Positions 16,163-23,019 of a stretch of 33,879 nt of DNA are shown here, one piece after another. A program made the position numbers and the translations under genes. The stretch covers positions 1-33,879 of the forward strand of contig JAQVFY010000006.1 of assembly GCA_028696995.1 (NCBI GenBank), in the 5' to 3' direction. The first letter of the stretch is position 1. Each line of letters starts with the position of its first letter. This DNA comes from Patescibacteria group bacterium (GTDB taxonomy: Bacteria > Patescibacteriota > Patescibacteriia > Patescibacteriales > UBA12465). The notes under the pieces were generated by a model. That model was not told where the DNA came from. It did no database searches and saw only the letters and a program-made list of their open reading frames with translations.

Positions 16163-16191
16163 ATTATATCATATTTTTAAAAAATATCCAA
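16163..16191 (-). promoter_or_regulatory. Promoter of the 140-residue membrane protein gene
   Basis: On the minus strand TTGGAT and TATAAT are 17 bases apart, and TGA precedes the -10 box, giving an extended -10. Confidence 0.65.
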
Positions 16192-16212
16192 AAAAATAAA
16201 CCTAATTTTTAT

Positions 16213-16241
16213 TTTACTTTTATTTTATTTAGAAGTATAAT
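16213..16241 (+). promoter_or_regulatory. Possible promoter of the cytidylate-kinase-like gene
   Basis: TTTACT and TATAAT are 17 bases apart, about 29 bases before the start codon. It is divergent from the minus-strand promoter about 20 bases away. Confidence 0.48.
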
Positions 16242-16269
16242 ATAATAAATAATAACTAAAATAAAATAA

Positions 16270-16827
16270 ATGATAATATCTTTTGGAGGATCTCAAGGAT
16301 CAGGGAAAAGTACTATTGCTCAAATGATAGCCAAAGAATTAAAGTGGCCAAGATATTATATGGGAGGAATGAGAAGAGAGGCCGCTTTAAAAAGAGGCCT
16401 AACCTTGGCAGAGTATAATAAATTAGGAGAAAATGATCCAGCTACCGATTTAGAAGCAGACGAATTTCAAGAAGAACTTGGAAAAACCAAAGATAATTTT
16501 ATTATTGAAGGTCGAACCTCTTGGTATTTTATTCCTCATTCTTTAAAAATATATCTATACGTTAGAGAGGAAATCGGGGCTCAAAGAATTTTTAAAAATT
16601 TAAAAACTAAAAATAACCGAAATGAAGATAAAAATTTAAATAGCATTGAAGATGTTTTAAGAAGTATTAAAATAAGACAAGCAAGTGATAATAAAAGATA
16701 TAAAAAATATTTTAATATTGATGTTCATGATAAAAATAATTATGATTTTTTTCTAGACACTAGCGATTTAAATATACAAGAAGTTTTTACAAAAACATTA
16801 AATTTTATTAAAAAAAATCTAAAATAA
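16270..16827 (+). CDS. Cytidylate kinase-like P-loop kinase
   Basis: Small nucleotide kinase with a P-loop GSQGSGKST at residues 7-15. The layout resembles the short archaeal-type cytidylate kinase family: MGGMRREAALKRGLTLAEYN near 31-50 corresponds to the region read GEIFRELAKERGMSLEEF in those proteins. IIEGRTSWYF near 77-87 matches the GRxxxW segment, and VREEIGAQRI and SIKIRQASDNKRYKKYF fit the lid and RxxxDxxRY region. At 185 residues the length fits. CMP as substrate is likely but not proven, since related adenylate or shikimate-type kinases look similar. A terminator-like hairpin follows at 16870, beyond the rplS promoter. Confidence 0.7.
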   Translation: MIISFGGSQGSGKSTIAQMIAKELKWPRYYMGGMRREAALKRGLTLAEYNKLGENDPATDLEADEFQEELGKTKDNFIIEGRTSWYFIPHSLKIYLYVREEIGAQRIFKNLKTKNNRNEDKNLNSIEDVLRSIKIRQASDNKRYKKYFNIDVHDKNNYDFFLDTSDLNIQEVFTKTLNFIKKNLK

Positions 16828-16835
16828 ACAACCTG

Positions 16836-16864
16836 TTGACAAAAAACAAATAAAAATATAAGAT
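16836..16864 (+). promoter_or_regulatory. Promoter of rplS
   Basis: A perfect TTGACA is followed by TATAAG at 15 bases or TAAGAT at 17 bases, so the -10 box is ambiguous. Transcription would begin at about 16870, exactly at the foot of a hairpin. Confidence 0.52.
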
Positions 16865-16869
16865 ATAAC

Positions 16870-16891
16870 AACAAGAAAAATCTTGTTTTTT
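16870..16891 (+). terminator. Hairpin with T run between cmk-like gene and rplS
   Basis: The stem AACAAG/CTTGTT with a six-base loop is followed by T residues. It may end the upstream transcript. If rplS transcription starts near 16870 it would instead form a 5'-terminal hairpin on the rplS mRNA. Confidence 0.5.
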
Positions 16892-16915
16892 AATTTTAAA
16901 TATAAAACCAAAAAT

Positions 16916-17266
16916 ATGGACGAAACACAAACAAAAAAAGAAGATGCCGTTGATTTAAGGCCAGGAATGACTATTCGGGTTTACCAAAAAATCAAAGAAT
17001 TAAATACTAAAGGAGAAGAAAAAGAAAGAATTCAATACTTTGAAGGTATTATTATTGCCAAAAAACATGGCAAAGAAACCGGAGGAACAATAACCGTAAG
17101 AAAAGTTTCTGATGGAGTTGGAGTAGAAAAAATTTTTCCCTTAAATTTACCAACTATAACTAAAATAGAGATCAAAAAAGAGGCCCGAGTTCGTCGAGCT
17201 AAACTTTATTTTCTAAAAAGAACCTACAAGAAAAAACTAAAAGAAAAGACTATTAAAAAGAAATAA
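16916..17266 (+). CDS. rplS: 50S ribosomal protein L19
   Basis: L19 lies at the interface of the two ribosomal subunits. The pattern DLRPGMTIRVYQKIKE, then IQYFEGIIIAKKHG, ITVRKVSDGVGVEKIFPLN and ARVRRAKLYFLKR is complete. The tracked start at 16883 is a TTG inside a terminator-like hairpin and would add 11 residues not seen in L19. The ATG at 16916 gives 116 residues, the normal length. There is no Shine-Dalgarno sequence. tRNA-Leu begins two bases after the stop codon, so the two are almost certainly co-transcribed. Confidence 0.95.
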   Translation: MDETQTKKEDAVDLRPGMTIRVYQKIKELNTKGEEKERIQYFEGIIIAKKHGKETGGTITVRKVSDGVGVEKIFPLNLPTITKIEIKKEARVRRAKLYFLKRTYKKKLKEKTIKKK

Positions 17267-17268
17267 GG

Positions 17269-17352
<84 letters not shown>

Positions 17353-17367
17353 CCCAAAAACAAAATA

Positions 17368-17441
17368 GGGCGCATAGCTCAGTTGGCTAGAGCACTTCGT
17401 TTACACCGAAGGGGTCCAGGGTTCGAGTCCTTGTGCGCCCA
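17368..17441 (+). tRNA. tRNA-Val (anticodon TAC)
   Basis: A standard 74-base cloverleaf with acceptor GGGCGCA/TGCGCCC and the anticodon loop TTTACAC in stem CTTCG/CGAAG. Anticodon TAC reads GTA/GTG. The discriminator is A and CCA is not encoded. It lies 15 bases after tRNA-Leu and shares its terminator. Confidence 0.94.
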
Positions 17442-17452
17442 CGTTTACAAAG

Positions 17453-17474
17453 AACAGACAAAAGTCTGTTTTTT
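17453..17474 (+). terminator. Terminator of the rplS-tRNA-Leu-tRNA-Val unit
   Basis: AACAGAC and GTCTGTT form a seven-base stem with an AAAA loop and a following T run, 11 bases after tRNA-Val. Confidence 0.8.
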
Positions 17475-17517
17475 GTTTTGTTTATGTCTTTTAAATAATT
17501 GCTTAAATAAATTATGT

Positions 17518-17526
17518 TATCCACAC
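17518..17526 (+). promoter_or_regulatory. Consensus DnaA box upstream of dnaA
   Basis: TTATCCACA is a perfect DnaA box, 31 bases before the dnaA promoter -35 box. TTATAAACA at 17529-17537 is a weaker neighbour. The position suits autoregulation of dnaA or a secondary origin cluster. Confidence 0.7.
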
Positions 17527-17556
17527 CTTATAAACACTATTTAAACAGATTAGAAA

Positions 17557-17585
17557 TTGTCTTATTTTAGTTTTTCTACTATAAT
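17557..17585 (+). promoter_or_regulatory. dnaA promoter
   Basis: TTGTCT and a perfect TATAAT are exactly 17 bases apart, about 44 bases before the dnaA ATG and just downstream of a consensus DnaA box. Confidence 0.7.
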
Positions 17586-17629
17586 AAAAATCATAAATTA
17601 ATTATCTAAAATAATTATTATAAAAACAT

Positions 17630-19003
17630 ATGACCAACGAACAAATTTGGCAAGCCGTTTTAGGAGAATTAGAAATAGGAATTTCTCGAGTAAATTTTAT
17701 AACTTGGTTTAAAAACACCTTCATCTATTCTGTTGAAGAAGAAAAAACTATTATCTCCGTGCCAAATGATTTTACAAAAAGATGGTTAGAGCAAAAATAT
17801 TACAAAGCTATAAAAAGCTCTATTGAAAAAATTACTGAAAAAAAAATAAAAGAAATAGAGTTTAAAATAAATTTAAAAAAAGAAAGTTCCGAAGAAAAAA
17901 CTATTGAAAAAAAAGTCGAAAAAAAATTATCAGAAGAACCTTTAAACATAGGAGCTTCTGAGGCTAAAATAAACGTTAGTCGCTTTGGTTTAAATGCTAA
18001 ATATACTTTTTCAACCTTTGTTGTTGGAAAGTCAACCGAATTAGCTTATGCCGCCTGTCAAGCTATTGTTAGTAATCCTGGAAAAGCATATAATCCCCTT
18101 TTTATTTATGGAGGGGTAGGGCTTGGAAAAACACACCTTCTTCAGGCAATGGGAAATGAATTGGCTAAAAATAATAAAAAAGTTCTTTATACTACCAGTG
18201 AACAATTTACCAATAATTATATAGACTCTATTAAGGGAGGAAGGGCTAAAGAATTTAAAAACCTATATAGAAACGTGGACCTATTATTAGTTGATGATGT
18301 ACAATTTATGGGAGGAAAAGATGGAACACAAGAAGAGTTTTTTCACACTTTTAATGAATTACAACAAGGAGATAAGCAAATAGTGTTGTCTTCAGATCGA
18401 CCACCAAAGGCCATCCCGGCAATTGAAAAAAGACTAATCTCTCGCTTTGAATCTGGAATGGTGGCTGACGTTGGAAGACCAGATGTTGAAACAAAAATAG
18501 CTATATTAGAAAAAAAAGCCAAAGAAAAAAACTATATAATAGAAGATGAAATTTTAAGATATATTGCTGAAAGTATACAAAATAACATTAGAGAACTAGA
18601 AGGAGCTTTAAATAAGGTTGTAGCTTATCATGAATTTCACAATCTAAAACCAACCTTAAAAATAGTAAAAAATATCTTAAACGACCTAACCAATAATAAT
18701 CAAATTAAGCCAGTTTCACCCAAGGATGTTTTAGAAAGTGTTGCCCAATTTTATGAAATATCATTAAAAGACCTTATTGGAGAAAAAAGAAAAAAAGAAT
18801 TGGTTAACCCTAGACAAATCGCTATTTTTATAATGAGAGAAGAATTAAAAACATCTTATCCAACAATAGGAGAAGAGTTAGGAGGTAGAGACCACACCAC
18901 AGCAATACATGCTTATAATAAAATAAATAAAGAAAAAGAAGAAAACGAAAAAACAAACCAAGACATTCAATCAATTAAACAGCTTTTATACGGATCAAAA
19001 TAA
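17630..19003 (+). CDS. dnaA: Chromosomal replication initiator protein DnaA
   Basis: DnaA binds DnaA boxes and opens the origin. All four domains are visible. Residues 1-80 are the interaction domain (QIWQAVLGELE, ITWFKNTF), followed by a short charged linker to about 110. The AAA+ domain has Walker A GGVGLGKTH near 160, Walker B LLLVDDVQF near 220 and the box VII arginine finger in EKRLISRFESG near 265. The C-terminal helix-turn-helix contains GGRDHTTAIHAYNK near 418-430, which contacts the box. At 457 residues it is full length. There is no Shine-Dalgarno sequence. dnaN follows after a 300-base gap that has origin features. Confidence 0.98.
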   Translation: MTNEQIWQAVLGELEIGISRVNFITWFKNTFIYSVEEEKTIISVPNDFTKRWLEQKYYKAIKSSIEKITEKKIKEIEFKINLKKESSEEKTIEKKVEKKLSEEPLNIGASEAKINVSRFGLNAKYTFSTFVVGKSTELAYAACQAIVSNPGKAYNPLFIYGGVGLGKTHLLQAMGNELAKNNKKVLYTTSEQFTNNYIDSIKGGRAKEFKNLYRNVDLLLVDDVQFMGGKDGTQEEFFHTFNELQQGDKQIVLSSDRPPKAIPAIEKRLISRFESGMVADVGRPDVETKIAILEKKAKEKNYIIEDEILRYIAESIQNNIRELEGALNKVVAYHEFHNLKPTLKIVKNILNDLTNNNQIKPVSPKDVLESVAQFYEISLKDLIGEKRKKELVNPRQIAIFIMREELKTSYPTIGEELGGRDHTTAIHAYNKINKEKEENEKTNQDIQSIKQLLYGSK

Positions 19004-19303
19004 AATTATAAAAATGGAAAAACTGTTTAAAAACAAAGAAAAAGGGTTAATAAGAGGTTAATAACTACTAAAATTTCTGTGAAAAAAATATGAAAAACTT
19101 TTAATAACTTGTTTATAAAAAAGTAAAAAGAAAAGTTATTCCCATTATATTACTTTTAAATTCACTTTTTTAAACTGGGTTATTAACAAGAAAAAATTCA
19201 TAAAACATAATTAAAACAAAGCTAAAATAAAAATAAAAAAGATATCCACACCCCTTATTATTACTATTATTTAATATAATATAAAATATATAAAATAAAA
19301 ATT
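19004..19303 (+). other. Probable replication origin (oriC) between dnaA and dnaN
   Basis: The 300-base gap has no gene and is very AT-rich. DnaA-box-like nonamers are TGTTTATAA (19110-19118, reverse), TTATTCCCA (19136-19144), TTATTAACA (19180-19188) and ATATCCACA (19242-19250). From 19242 the order is DnaA box, CCCC, a triplet run TTATTATTACTATTA (19255-19269), then a purely AT tract. This is the basal unwinding layout described for Bacillus subtilis oriC (box, GC patch, DnaA-trio, unwinding region). The middle part also has repeated GGTTAATAA/TTATTAAC-like words. No binding has been shown, and the assignment rests on position plus this order. Confidence 0.72.
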
Positions 19304-20431
19304 ATGAAATTTGTAACTTTAAAAGAAAATTTAAAACAAGGGTTAACAATTGTTTCTCACTTAACTTCTAAAAATATTAATTTACCAATTCTTAATAATA
19401 TTTTAATTAAAGCAAAAAAAGAGGGAGTGGAACTAACAGCAACTAATCTGGAAATAAGTATAAACCATTTTTTGAGAGGAAAAATAGAAAAGGAAGGAGA
19501 ATTTACAGTTGATGCCAAAATAATTAATGAATATATAGCTTTACTTCCAGAGGATAAAATAGAGGTTGAGCTTTTAGAAGAAGAATTAAAAATTGAATGT
19601 CAAAATTATAAAACAAAAATAAAAGGACAGTTTTCTAATGATTTTCCTGTTTTACCAAAAATAGATCAATCAGACTTTTTTTCTTTTGAAATTAATTCTT
19701 TTAAAGAGGCTTTATCTAGTGTTGCTTTTTCTGTTTCTAATAATGAAAATAGAATTGAATTATCAGGGGTTTATTTTTCTTTTAATGAAGAAAATTTAGT
19801 TTTAGTTGGAACTGATAGTTATCGTTTATCAGAAAAAACAATAAAACTAAAAAATAAAAAAAACAATGATTTTAAAAAAAATATTATTGTTCCTGTAAAA
19901 ACTATTCAAGAATTAATTAGAATTTTAAGTAATTTTAAAACAGAAGATCAAATCGAAGCCGAAGATGAAATAAGAATATATTTAACAGAAAATCAAATTT
20001 TCTTTTCTTTTGGTTTAACTAATATTAGTTCTAGAATAATAATTGGTAATTATCCGGATTATAAACAAATAATTCCTCAAAATGAAAAAACAACTGTAAT
20101 AATTAATAAAGCTTCTTTTGTTCGCGCCGTTAAGGCCTCTGGTTTATTTTCAAAAACAGGAATAAATGATATAAACTTAAATTTTATAAAAAATAAAATA
20201 TTAATATCATCTAGCTCTAGCCAAGCGGGAGAAAATTTTATAGAAATGAATGCCACTATTAAGGGAGCTGATAATGAGATTTTTATTAATTATAAATATT
20301 TATTAGAAGGTTTAAATAATATTAATTCTGATAATATTATTATGAAGGTTATTGATAATAATACCCCTTGTATAATAAAAGCTGAAAAGGAAGATGATTT
20401 TTTATATTTAGTTATGCCAATAAAACAATAA
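19304..20431 (+). CDS. dnaN: DNA polymerase III subunit beta (sliding clamp)
   Basis: The ring-shaped clamp that tethers DNA polymerase III. At 375 residues it has the normal three-domain length. Recognisable blocks are LPILNNILIKA near 27, GVYFSFNEENLVLVGTDSYRLSEK near 155-178 (the central domain signature TDS.RL), and NYKYLLEGLNNI then the ending YLVMPIKQ, which matches the canonical YL.MP...  terminus near the hydrophobic cleft that binds clamp-binding motifs. It begins immediately after the AT-rich end of the probable origin, so its promoter must overlap the unwinding region. A TATAAT lies at 19275-19280. No Shine-Dalgarno sequence is seen. Confidence 0.96.
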   Translation: MKFVTLKENLKQGLTIVSHLTSKNINLPILNNILIKAKKEGVELTATNLEISINHFLRGKIEKEGEFTVDAKIINEYIALLPEDKIEVELLEEELKIECQNYKTKIKGQFSNDFPVLPKIDQSDFFSFEINSFKEALSSVAFSVSNNENRIELSGVYFSFNEENLVLVGTDSYRLSEKTIKLKNKKNNDFKKNIIVPVKTIQELIRILSNFKTEDQIEAEDEIRIYLTENQIFFSFGLTNISSRIIIGNYPDYKQIIPQNEKTTVIINKASFVRAVKASGLFSKTGINDINLNFIKNKILISSSSSQAGENFIEMNATIKGADNEIFINYKYLLEGLNNINSDNIIMKVIDNNTPCIIKAEKEDDFLYLVMPIKQ

Positions 20432-20432
20432 T

Positions 20433-20459
20433 AAAAAACAGAAAATAATTCTGTTTTTT
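20433..20459 (+). terminator. dnaN terminator
   Basis: AAAAAACAGAA pairs with TTCTGTTTTTT around a five-base loop, starting one base after the dnaN stop codon. Confidence 0.8.
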
Positions 20460-20486
20460 AAATCATAAAATAATATAAAGTAATTG

Positions 20487-20558
20487 AGCGGGTAGGGGGA
20501 ATCGAACCCCCATCCTCAGCTTGGAAGGCTGATATAAAAGCCATTATACGATACCCGC
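20487..20558 (-). tRNA. tRNA-Gly (anticodon TCC)
   Basis: The minus strand folds with acceptor GCGGGTA/TACCCGC and the anticodon loop CTTCCAA in stem TCAGC/GCTGA. Anticodon TCC reads GGA/GGG. The discriminator base is U, as is usual for bacterial tRNA-Gly, and CCA is not encoded. It follows tRNA-Asp by six bases on the same strand. Confidence 0.93.
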
Positions 20559-20564
20559 AAAGGG

Positions 20565-20638
20565 CGGAATGGACGGGACTCGAACCCGCGACCTCCTGCG
20601 TGACAGGCAGGCGCTCTAACCAACTGAGCTACCACTCC
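20565..20638 (-). tRNA. tRNA-Asp (anticodon GTC)
   Basis: The minus strand gives acceptor GGAGTGG/CCATTCC and the anticodon loop CTGTCAC in stem CCTGC/GCAGG. Anticodon GTC reads GAC/GAT. The discriminator base G is as expected for aspartate. The following bases are CCC, so CCA is not encoded. It is first in the Asp-Gly pair and has a strong promoter. Confidence 0.94.
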
Positions 20639-20658
20639 AGATTGTTAAAAACAAGAAA

Positions 20659-20687
20659 ATCATAGCAAATATTTTATAGCTTGTCAA
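20659..20687 (-). promoter_or_regulatory. Promoter of the tRNA-Asp-tRNA-Gly pair
   Basis: On the minus strand a perfect TTGACA is followed after 17 bases by TATGAT, about 21 bases before tRNA-Asp. Its -35 box overlaps the -35 box of the divergent dksA-like promoter. Confidence 0.75.
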
Positions 20688-20709
20688 AACTAATTTTCTA
20701 GTATATAAT
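20681..20709 (+). promoter_or_regulatory. Promoter of the DksA-like gene and lspA
   Basis: TTGTCA and a perfect TATAAT are 17 bases apart. The -35 box shares five bases with the tRNA promoter on the other strand. Downstream in the leader is a perfect eight-base hairpin, ATTGATTT/AAATCAAT at 20722-20741, followed by a T-rich stretch. Confidence 0.7.
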
Positions 20710-20767
20710 ATAGTATAATAAATTGATTTCCTGAAATCAATGTTTTAATTTTCTGTATAATAAAAAT

Positions 20768-21139
20768 ATGATAAAAGATGTAAAAAAAATTAAAGAAGAA
20801 TTAGTAAAAAGAAAGGAACAATTATTAAAAGAATTAAAAGAACTTTCTAAAAAAGATTCTCACGAAGAAGATGGCTCTTCTGCTGTTTTTCCTGAATTTG
20901 GAGACAAACCCGATGAAAATGCCCAAGAAATTAGTGAATATTCTACCATAATAGCTACTGAAAAAGTGTTGGAAAAAGCTATTAATGAAATAGAGGAAAC
21001 CCTAAAAAGAATAGAGAATAAAACCTATGGCCTTTGTAAATATTGTAAAAAAGAAATTGGAGAAAAGCGCTTGTTAGCTAGGCCAACTGCCAGCTCTTGT
21101 ATTGATTGTAAAAAAAAGTTACAAGAAGAAAATGTCTAA
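20768..21139 (+). CDS. DksA/TraR-type C4 zinc-finger protein
   Basis: Members of this family bind the secondary channel of RNA polymerase and alter initiation, often with ppGpp, although many short members are uncharacterised. The N-terminal 85 residues are a charged coiled coil ([40 protein letters not shown]). The C-terminal finger is [20 protein letters not shown] with the second cysteine pair in SSCIDCKKK. All four cysteines are present. At 123 residues it fits the short DksA/YteA-like group. The segment [17 protein letters not shown] links the halves, as in YocK/YteA-like proteins. lspA overlaps its last eight bases. Confidence 0.87.
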   Translation: MIKDVKKIKEELVKRKEQLLKELKELSKKDSHEEDGSSAVFPEFGDKPDENAQEISEYSTIIATEKVLEKAINEIEETLKRIENKTYGLCKYCKKEIGEKRLLARPTASSCIDCKKKLQEENV

Positions 21140-21596
21140 TAAAAAAAATTTTTTTTCAAAAAAAAACATAGTTATTTTATTTTTTTTAACTATGTTTTTT
21201 CTTTTAGATCGTTATTTCAAGTTTTTTATAATAGAAAATAAAAAGGAATTTAGTTTAATTGGTAATTTTTTAAAATTTAGTTTTTATCCAAATAAATTTA
21301 TTTCTTTTTCAATTCCTCTAAAAGGCTCTTTATTATTTTTTTTAATAGCTTTTCTTTTGTTTGTGATTTTGTTTTATATTATTATGTTATTTAAAAAAAA
21401 GGAGAATCAAGAGGCTTTTTTGTGGGTGCTTATTTTTTTGGGATCTTTTAGTAATTTTATAGACAGAATAGTATATTCTTTTGTAATTGATTATTTAGAT
21501 TTTATTAATTTAACAGTTTTTAATTTAGCAGATGTCATGATTGTTTTGGGCTGTTTTTTTGTACTAATTTTACATTTTAAAAACGTTAAGAAATAA
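21132..21596 (+). CDS. lspA: Lipoprotein signal peptidase (signal peptidase II)
   Basis: Aspartyl membrane protease that removes signal peptides from prolipoproteins. Four membrane helices are visible. The two catalytic aspartates are in [18 protein letters not shown] and [11 protein letters not shown], matching the family's GN.IDR...VvDFldf and FN.AD patterns. The N-terminal helix has [10 protein letters not shown], the usual (D)(Q/R)xxK region, and [12 protein letters not shown] stands in for the N.G.AFs segment, less conserved than usual. The tracked start is TTG at 21102, but the ATG at 21132 overlaps the previous gene by eight bases and gives a normal 154-residue protein. It ends 11 bases inside the convergent tsaE gene. 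Confidence 0.85.
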   Translation: MSNKKNFFSKKNIVILFFLTMFFLLDRYFKFFIIENKKEFSLIGNFLKFSFYPNKFISFSIPLKGSLLFFLIAFLLFVILFYIIMLFKKKENQEAFLWVLIFLGSFSNFIDRIVYSFVIDYLDFINLTVFNLADVMIVLGCFFVLILHFKNVKK

Positions 21597-22014
21597 TAAT
21601 TTTTCTTTTATTGCTGTTGATGTTTTTAATGGTAATAGTAATTTTTTTTGCTGGTAAATATTTTTTTATTTTTTCTCCCCACTCTATAATTATTATATTG
21701 TTTGTTTCTTTGATTAAATCAAAAAAACCCAAACCTTCTAATTCGATAGTATTTTTTAATCGATAGGCGTCAATATGAATTAGTTTTTTTATCTTTGAAT
21801 TTTTGGGAATAGTGTAAGAATTTAAAATAATAAAGGTTGGGCTAGTAATATTTTTTTTAATTTTAAGTCCTTGAGCAATTCCTTTGCTTAAAGTAGTTTT
21901 TCCGGATCCAAGTTCTCCTGACAAACAAAAAATTTCTCCTCCTTGACAGGACTCTCCTAAAGCTCTTCCGATGGCTCGGGTTTCTTTTTCGTTGTTACTT
22001 ATTAAGTTCATCAT
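21586..22014 (-). CDS. tsaE: tRNA N6-threonylcarbamoyladenosine synthesis ATPase TsaE
   Basis: TsaE is the ATPase needed to cycle the TsaBD complex that makes t6A37 in ANN-decoding tRNAs. The P-loop is SGELGSGKTTLSKGIAQGL at about residues 35-53. TSPTFIILNSY near 68 and LIHIDAYRL near 88 match the switch and Walker B-like regions, and IIIIEWGEKIKKYLP near 110-124 is the family's closing signature. At 142 residues it is full length. The 3' end overlaps the convergent lspA gene by 11 bases. TsaB and TsaD are not in the window. Confidence 0.93.
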   Translation of the reverse strand: MMNLISNNEKETRAIGRALGESCQGGEIFCLSGELGSGKTTLSKGIAQGLKIKKNITSPTFIILNSYTIPKNSKIKKLIHIDAYRLKNTIELEGLGFFDLIKETNNIIIIEWGEKIKKYLPAKKITITIKNINSNKRKIIIS

Positions 22015-22096
22015 TTGGTAGATATATTTAAATTTGTAAGTTAAGTATTATTTATTATAAAGCAATTTTTATAAAAAACAAAGAGGTCTTGTTAAA

Positions 22097-22125
22097 TTGA
22101 CTTTTATCCTCTTGTTTGTTAAATT
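22097..22125 (+). promoter_or_regulatory. Possible promoter of tRNA-Arg(TCT)
   Basis: TTGACT and TAAATT are 17 bases apart, with the -10 box 12 bases before the mature tRNA 5' end. Confidence 0.42.
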
Positions 22126-22136
22126 ATTTTTATAAG

Positions 22137-22208
22137 GTCCCTGTAGTTCAATGGATAGAACATCAGCCTTCTAAGCTGAATATCTAGGTTCGATTCCTAG
22201 CGGGGATA
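22137..22208 (+). tRNA. tRNA-Arg (anticodon TCT)
   Basis: Full cloverleaf with acceptor GTCCCTG/CGGGGAT including a terminal G-U, and the anticodon loop CTTCTAA in stem TCAGC/GCTGA. Anticodon TCT reads AGA/AGG. The discriminator is A and CCA is not encoded. The methyltransferase gene starts 26 bases later and may share the transcript. Confidence 0.92.
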
Positions 22209-22233
22209 CTCTATAATAATTAATTTTAAAATT

Positions 22234-22767
22234 ATGAATCTTTTTTTAATGTTATTAATTTTAGCTGTTTTATTGATTATTATGGTTTTTTCTCTTATTC
22301 AGCTTTATAATATTGCTTTTCGCGGTTTTGCCCCTTTTATTTCTACTAAATTTAATGCTATTTTAGCAATTTTAAAAGAATTAAACTTGTCTGGACAAGA
22401 AACAGTTTATGAGCTTGGGGCAGGAAAGGCTGGATTTTTACGAGCCATTGAACAGAAATTTAAAAATGAAAAATTAATTGGGATAGAGTATGCTTGGTGG
22501 CCTTATTGTTTAGCTAGGATGCAAATAATGTTATCAGGCAGTAAGATTAAATTAATCAGAAATGATATTTTTAAAGTTAATTTAAAAGAAGCAGATATTA
22601 TTTATTGTTTTTTAAGTCCCAAAATGATGGATCTTTTAGAAAAGAAGTTTAGAAAAGAATGTCGTCCCGGAACCCTGATTATTAGTTATCATTTCAGAAT
22701 GAAGGGAGAAGAGCCAGAAAAGGTTATTAAGGAGAATAAAAATAGTATATATTTTTACCGAATTTAA
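22234..22767 (+). CDS. Membrane-anchored class I SAM-dependent methyltransferase
   Basis: Residues 3-26 form one membrane helix, followed by a methyltransferase domain. Motif I is VYELGAGKAGFLRAI near 58-72, the acidic post-I position is in LIGIEYAWWP near 80, and NDIFKVNLKEADIIYCFLSP near 109-128 covers motifs II-IV. A helix before a domain with the acidic IEY and the D.IYxFLxP pattern is reminiscent of FAM173/ATPSCKMT-like protein-lysine methyltransferases, but the target is unknown. At 177 residues it is a minimal domain. It lies between tRNA-Arg and tRNA-His, and a hairpin overlaps its stop codon. Confidence 0.72.
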   Translation: MNLFLMLLILAVLLIIMVFSLIQLYNIAFRGFAPFISTKFNAILAILKELNLSGQETVYELGAGKAGFLRAIEQKFKNEKLIGIEYAWWPYCLARMQIMLSGSKIKLIRNDIFKVNLKEADIIYCFLSPKMMDLLEKKFRKECRPGTLIISYHFRMKGEEPEKVIKENKNSIYFYRI

Positions 22768-22786
22768 TTTTTTAAGATAATTCGGT
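22757..22786 (+). terminator. Weak terminator-like hairpin after the methyltransferase gene
   Basis: ACCGAATT and AATTCGGT pair across a 14-base loop overlapping the stop codon. The T tail is short, so read-through into tRNA-His is likely. Confidence 0.35.
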
Positions 22787-22790
22787 TTAT

Positions 22791-22863
22791 GGTGGCTATA
22801 GTTTAGCGGCTAGAACACCGGGTTGTGGTCCCGGAAGTGAGGGTTCGATTCCCTCTAGCCACC
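22791..22863 (+). tRNA. tRNA-His (anticodon GTG)
   Basis: The acceptor is GTGGCTA/TAGCCAC with an extra encoded G at -1 opposite C73, the hallmark of tRNA-His. The anticodon loop TTGTGGT lies in stem CCGGG/CCCGG and anticodon GTG reads CAC/CAT. CCA is not encoded. The cassette array starts three bases after it, and its end AGCCAC recurs at the end of each cassette tail. Confidence 0.95.
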
Positions 22864-22866
22864 CTC

Positions 22867-22897
22867 TTGACAAAAGTGTATCGATGTGATACACTTT
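22867..22897 (+). promoter_or_regulatory. Cassette 1 promoter with operator-like palindrome
   Basis: TTGACA is followed by an inverted repeat AAAGTGTATC/GATACACTTT with a five-base centre. TACACT, preceded by TGA, lies at -10 spacing (17 bases) inside the repeat. The same arrangement occurs before cassette 3. The T run after the repeat means it could also be a terminator for tRNA-His. Confidence 0.5.
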
Positions 22898-22931
22898 TTT
22901 GTTATAGTAGCACTTTCACAAAGAAGTTAAG

Positions 22932-22985
22932 ATTAGGTTAATTATTAAGTCTATTAGGATTAGTAGATTTAATAATTAATCTAAT
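22932..22985 (+). promoter_or_regulatory. Leader hairpin of cassette 1 (22-bp stem)
   Basis: The untranslated leader folds into an unbroken 22-base-pair stem (two G-U pairs) with the ten-base loop TTAGGATTAG, 21 bases before the AGGAGG ribosome-binding site. The paralogous leader at 25013-25066 keeps the full stem although its sequence differs, the changes being absorbed by G-U pairs. Confidence 0.65.
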
Positions 22986-23019
22986 AATCAATCTTTAAAT
23001 AAATTTAGGAGGATAAAAA

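Noticed and set aside
16883-16915. N-terminal extension of rplS from TTG
   Set aside because: The TTG lies inside a terminator-like hairpin, and L19 proteins normally begin near the downstream ATG.
22070-22120. Terminator between tsaE and tRNA-Arg
   Set aside because: The AAGAGG/CCTCTT pairing is bulged with a long loop and no suitable T tail, and both neighbours point away from it.
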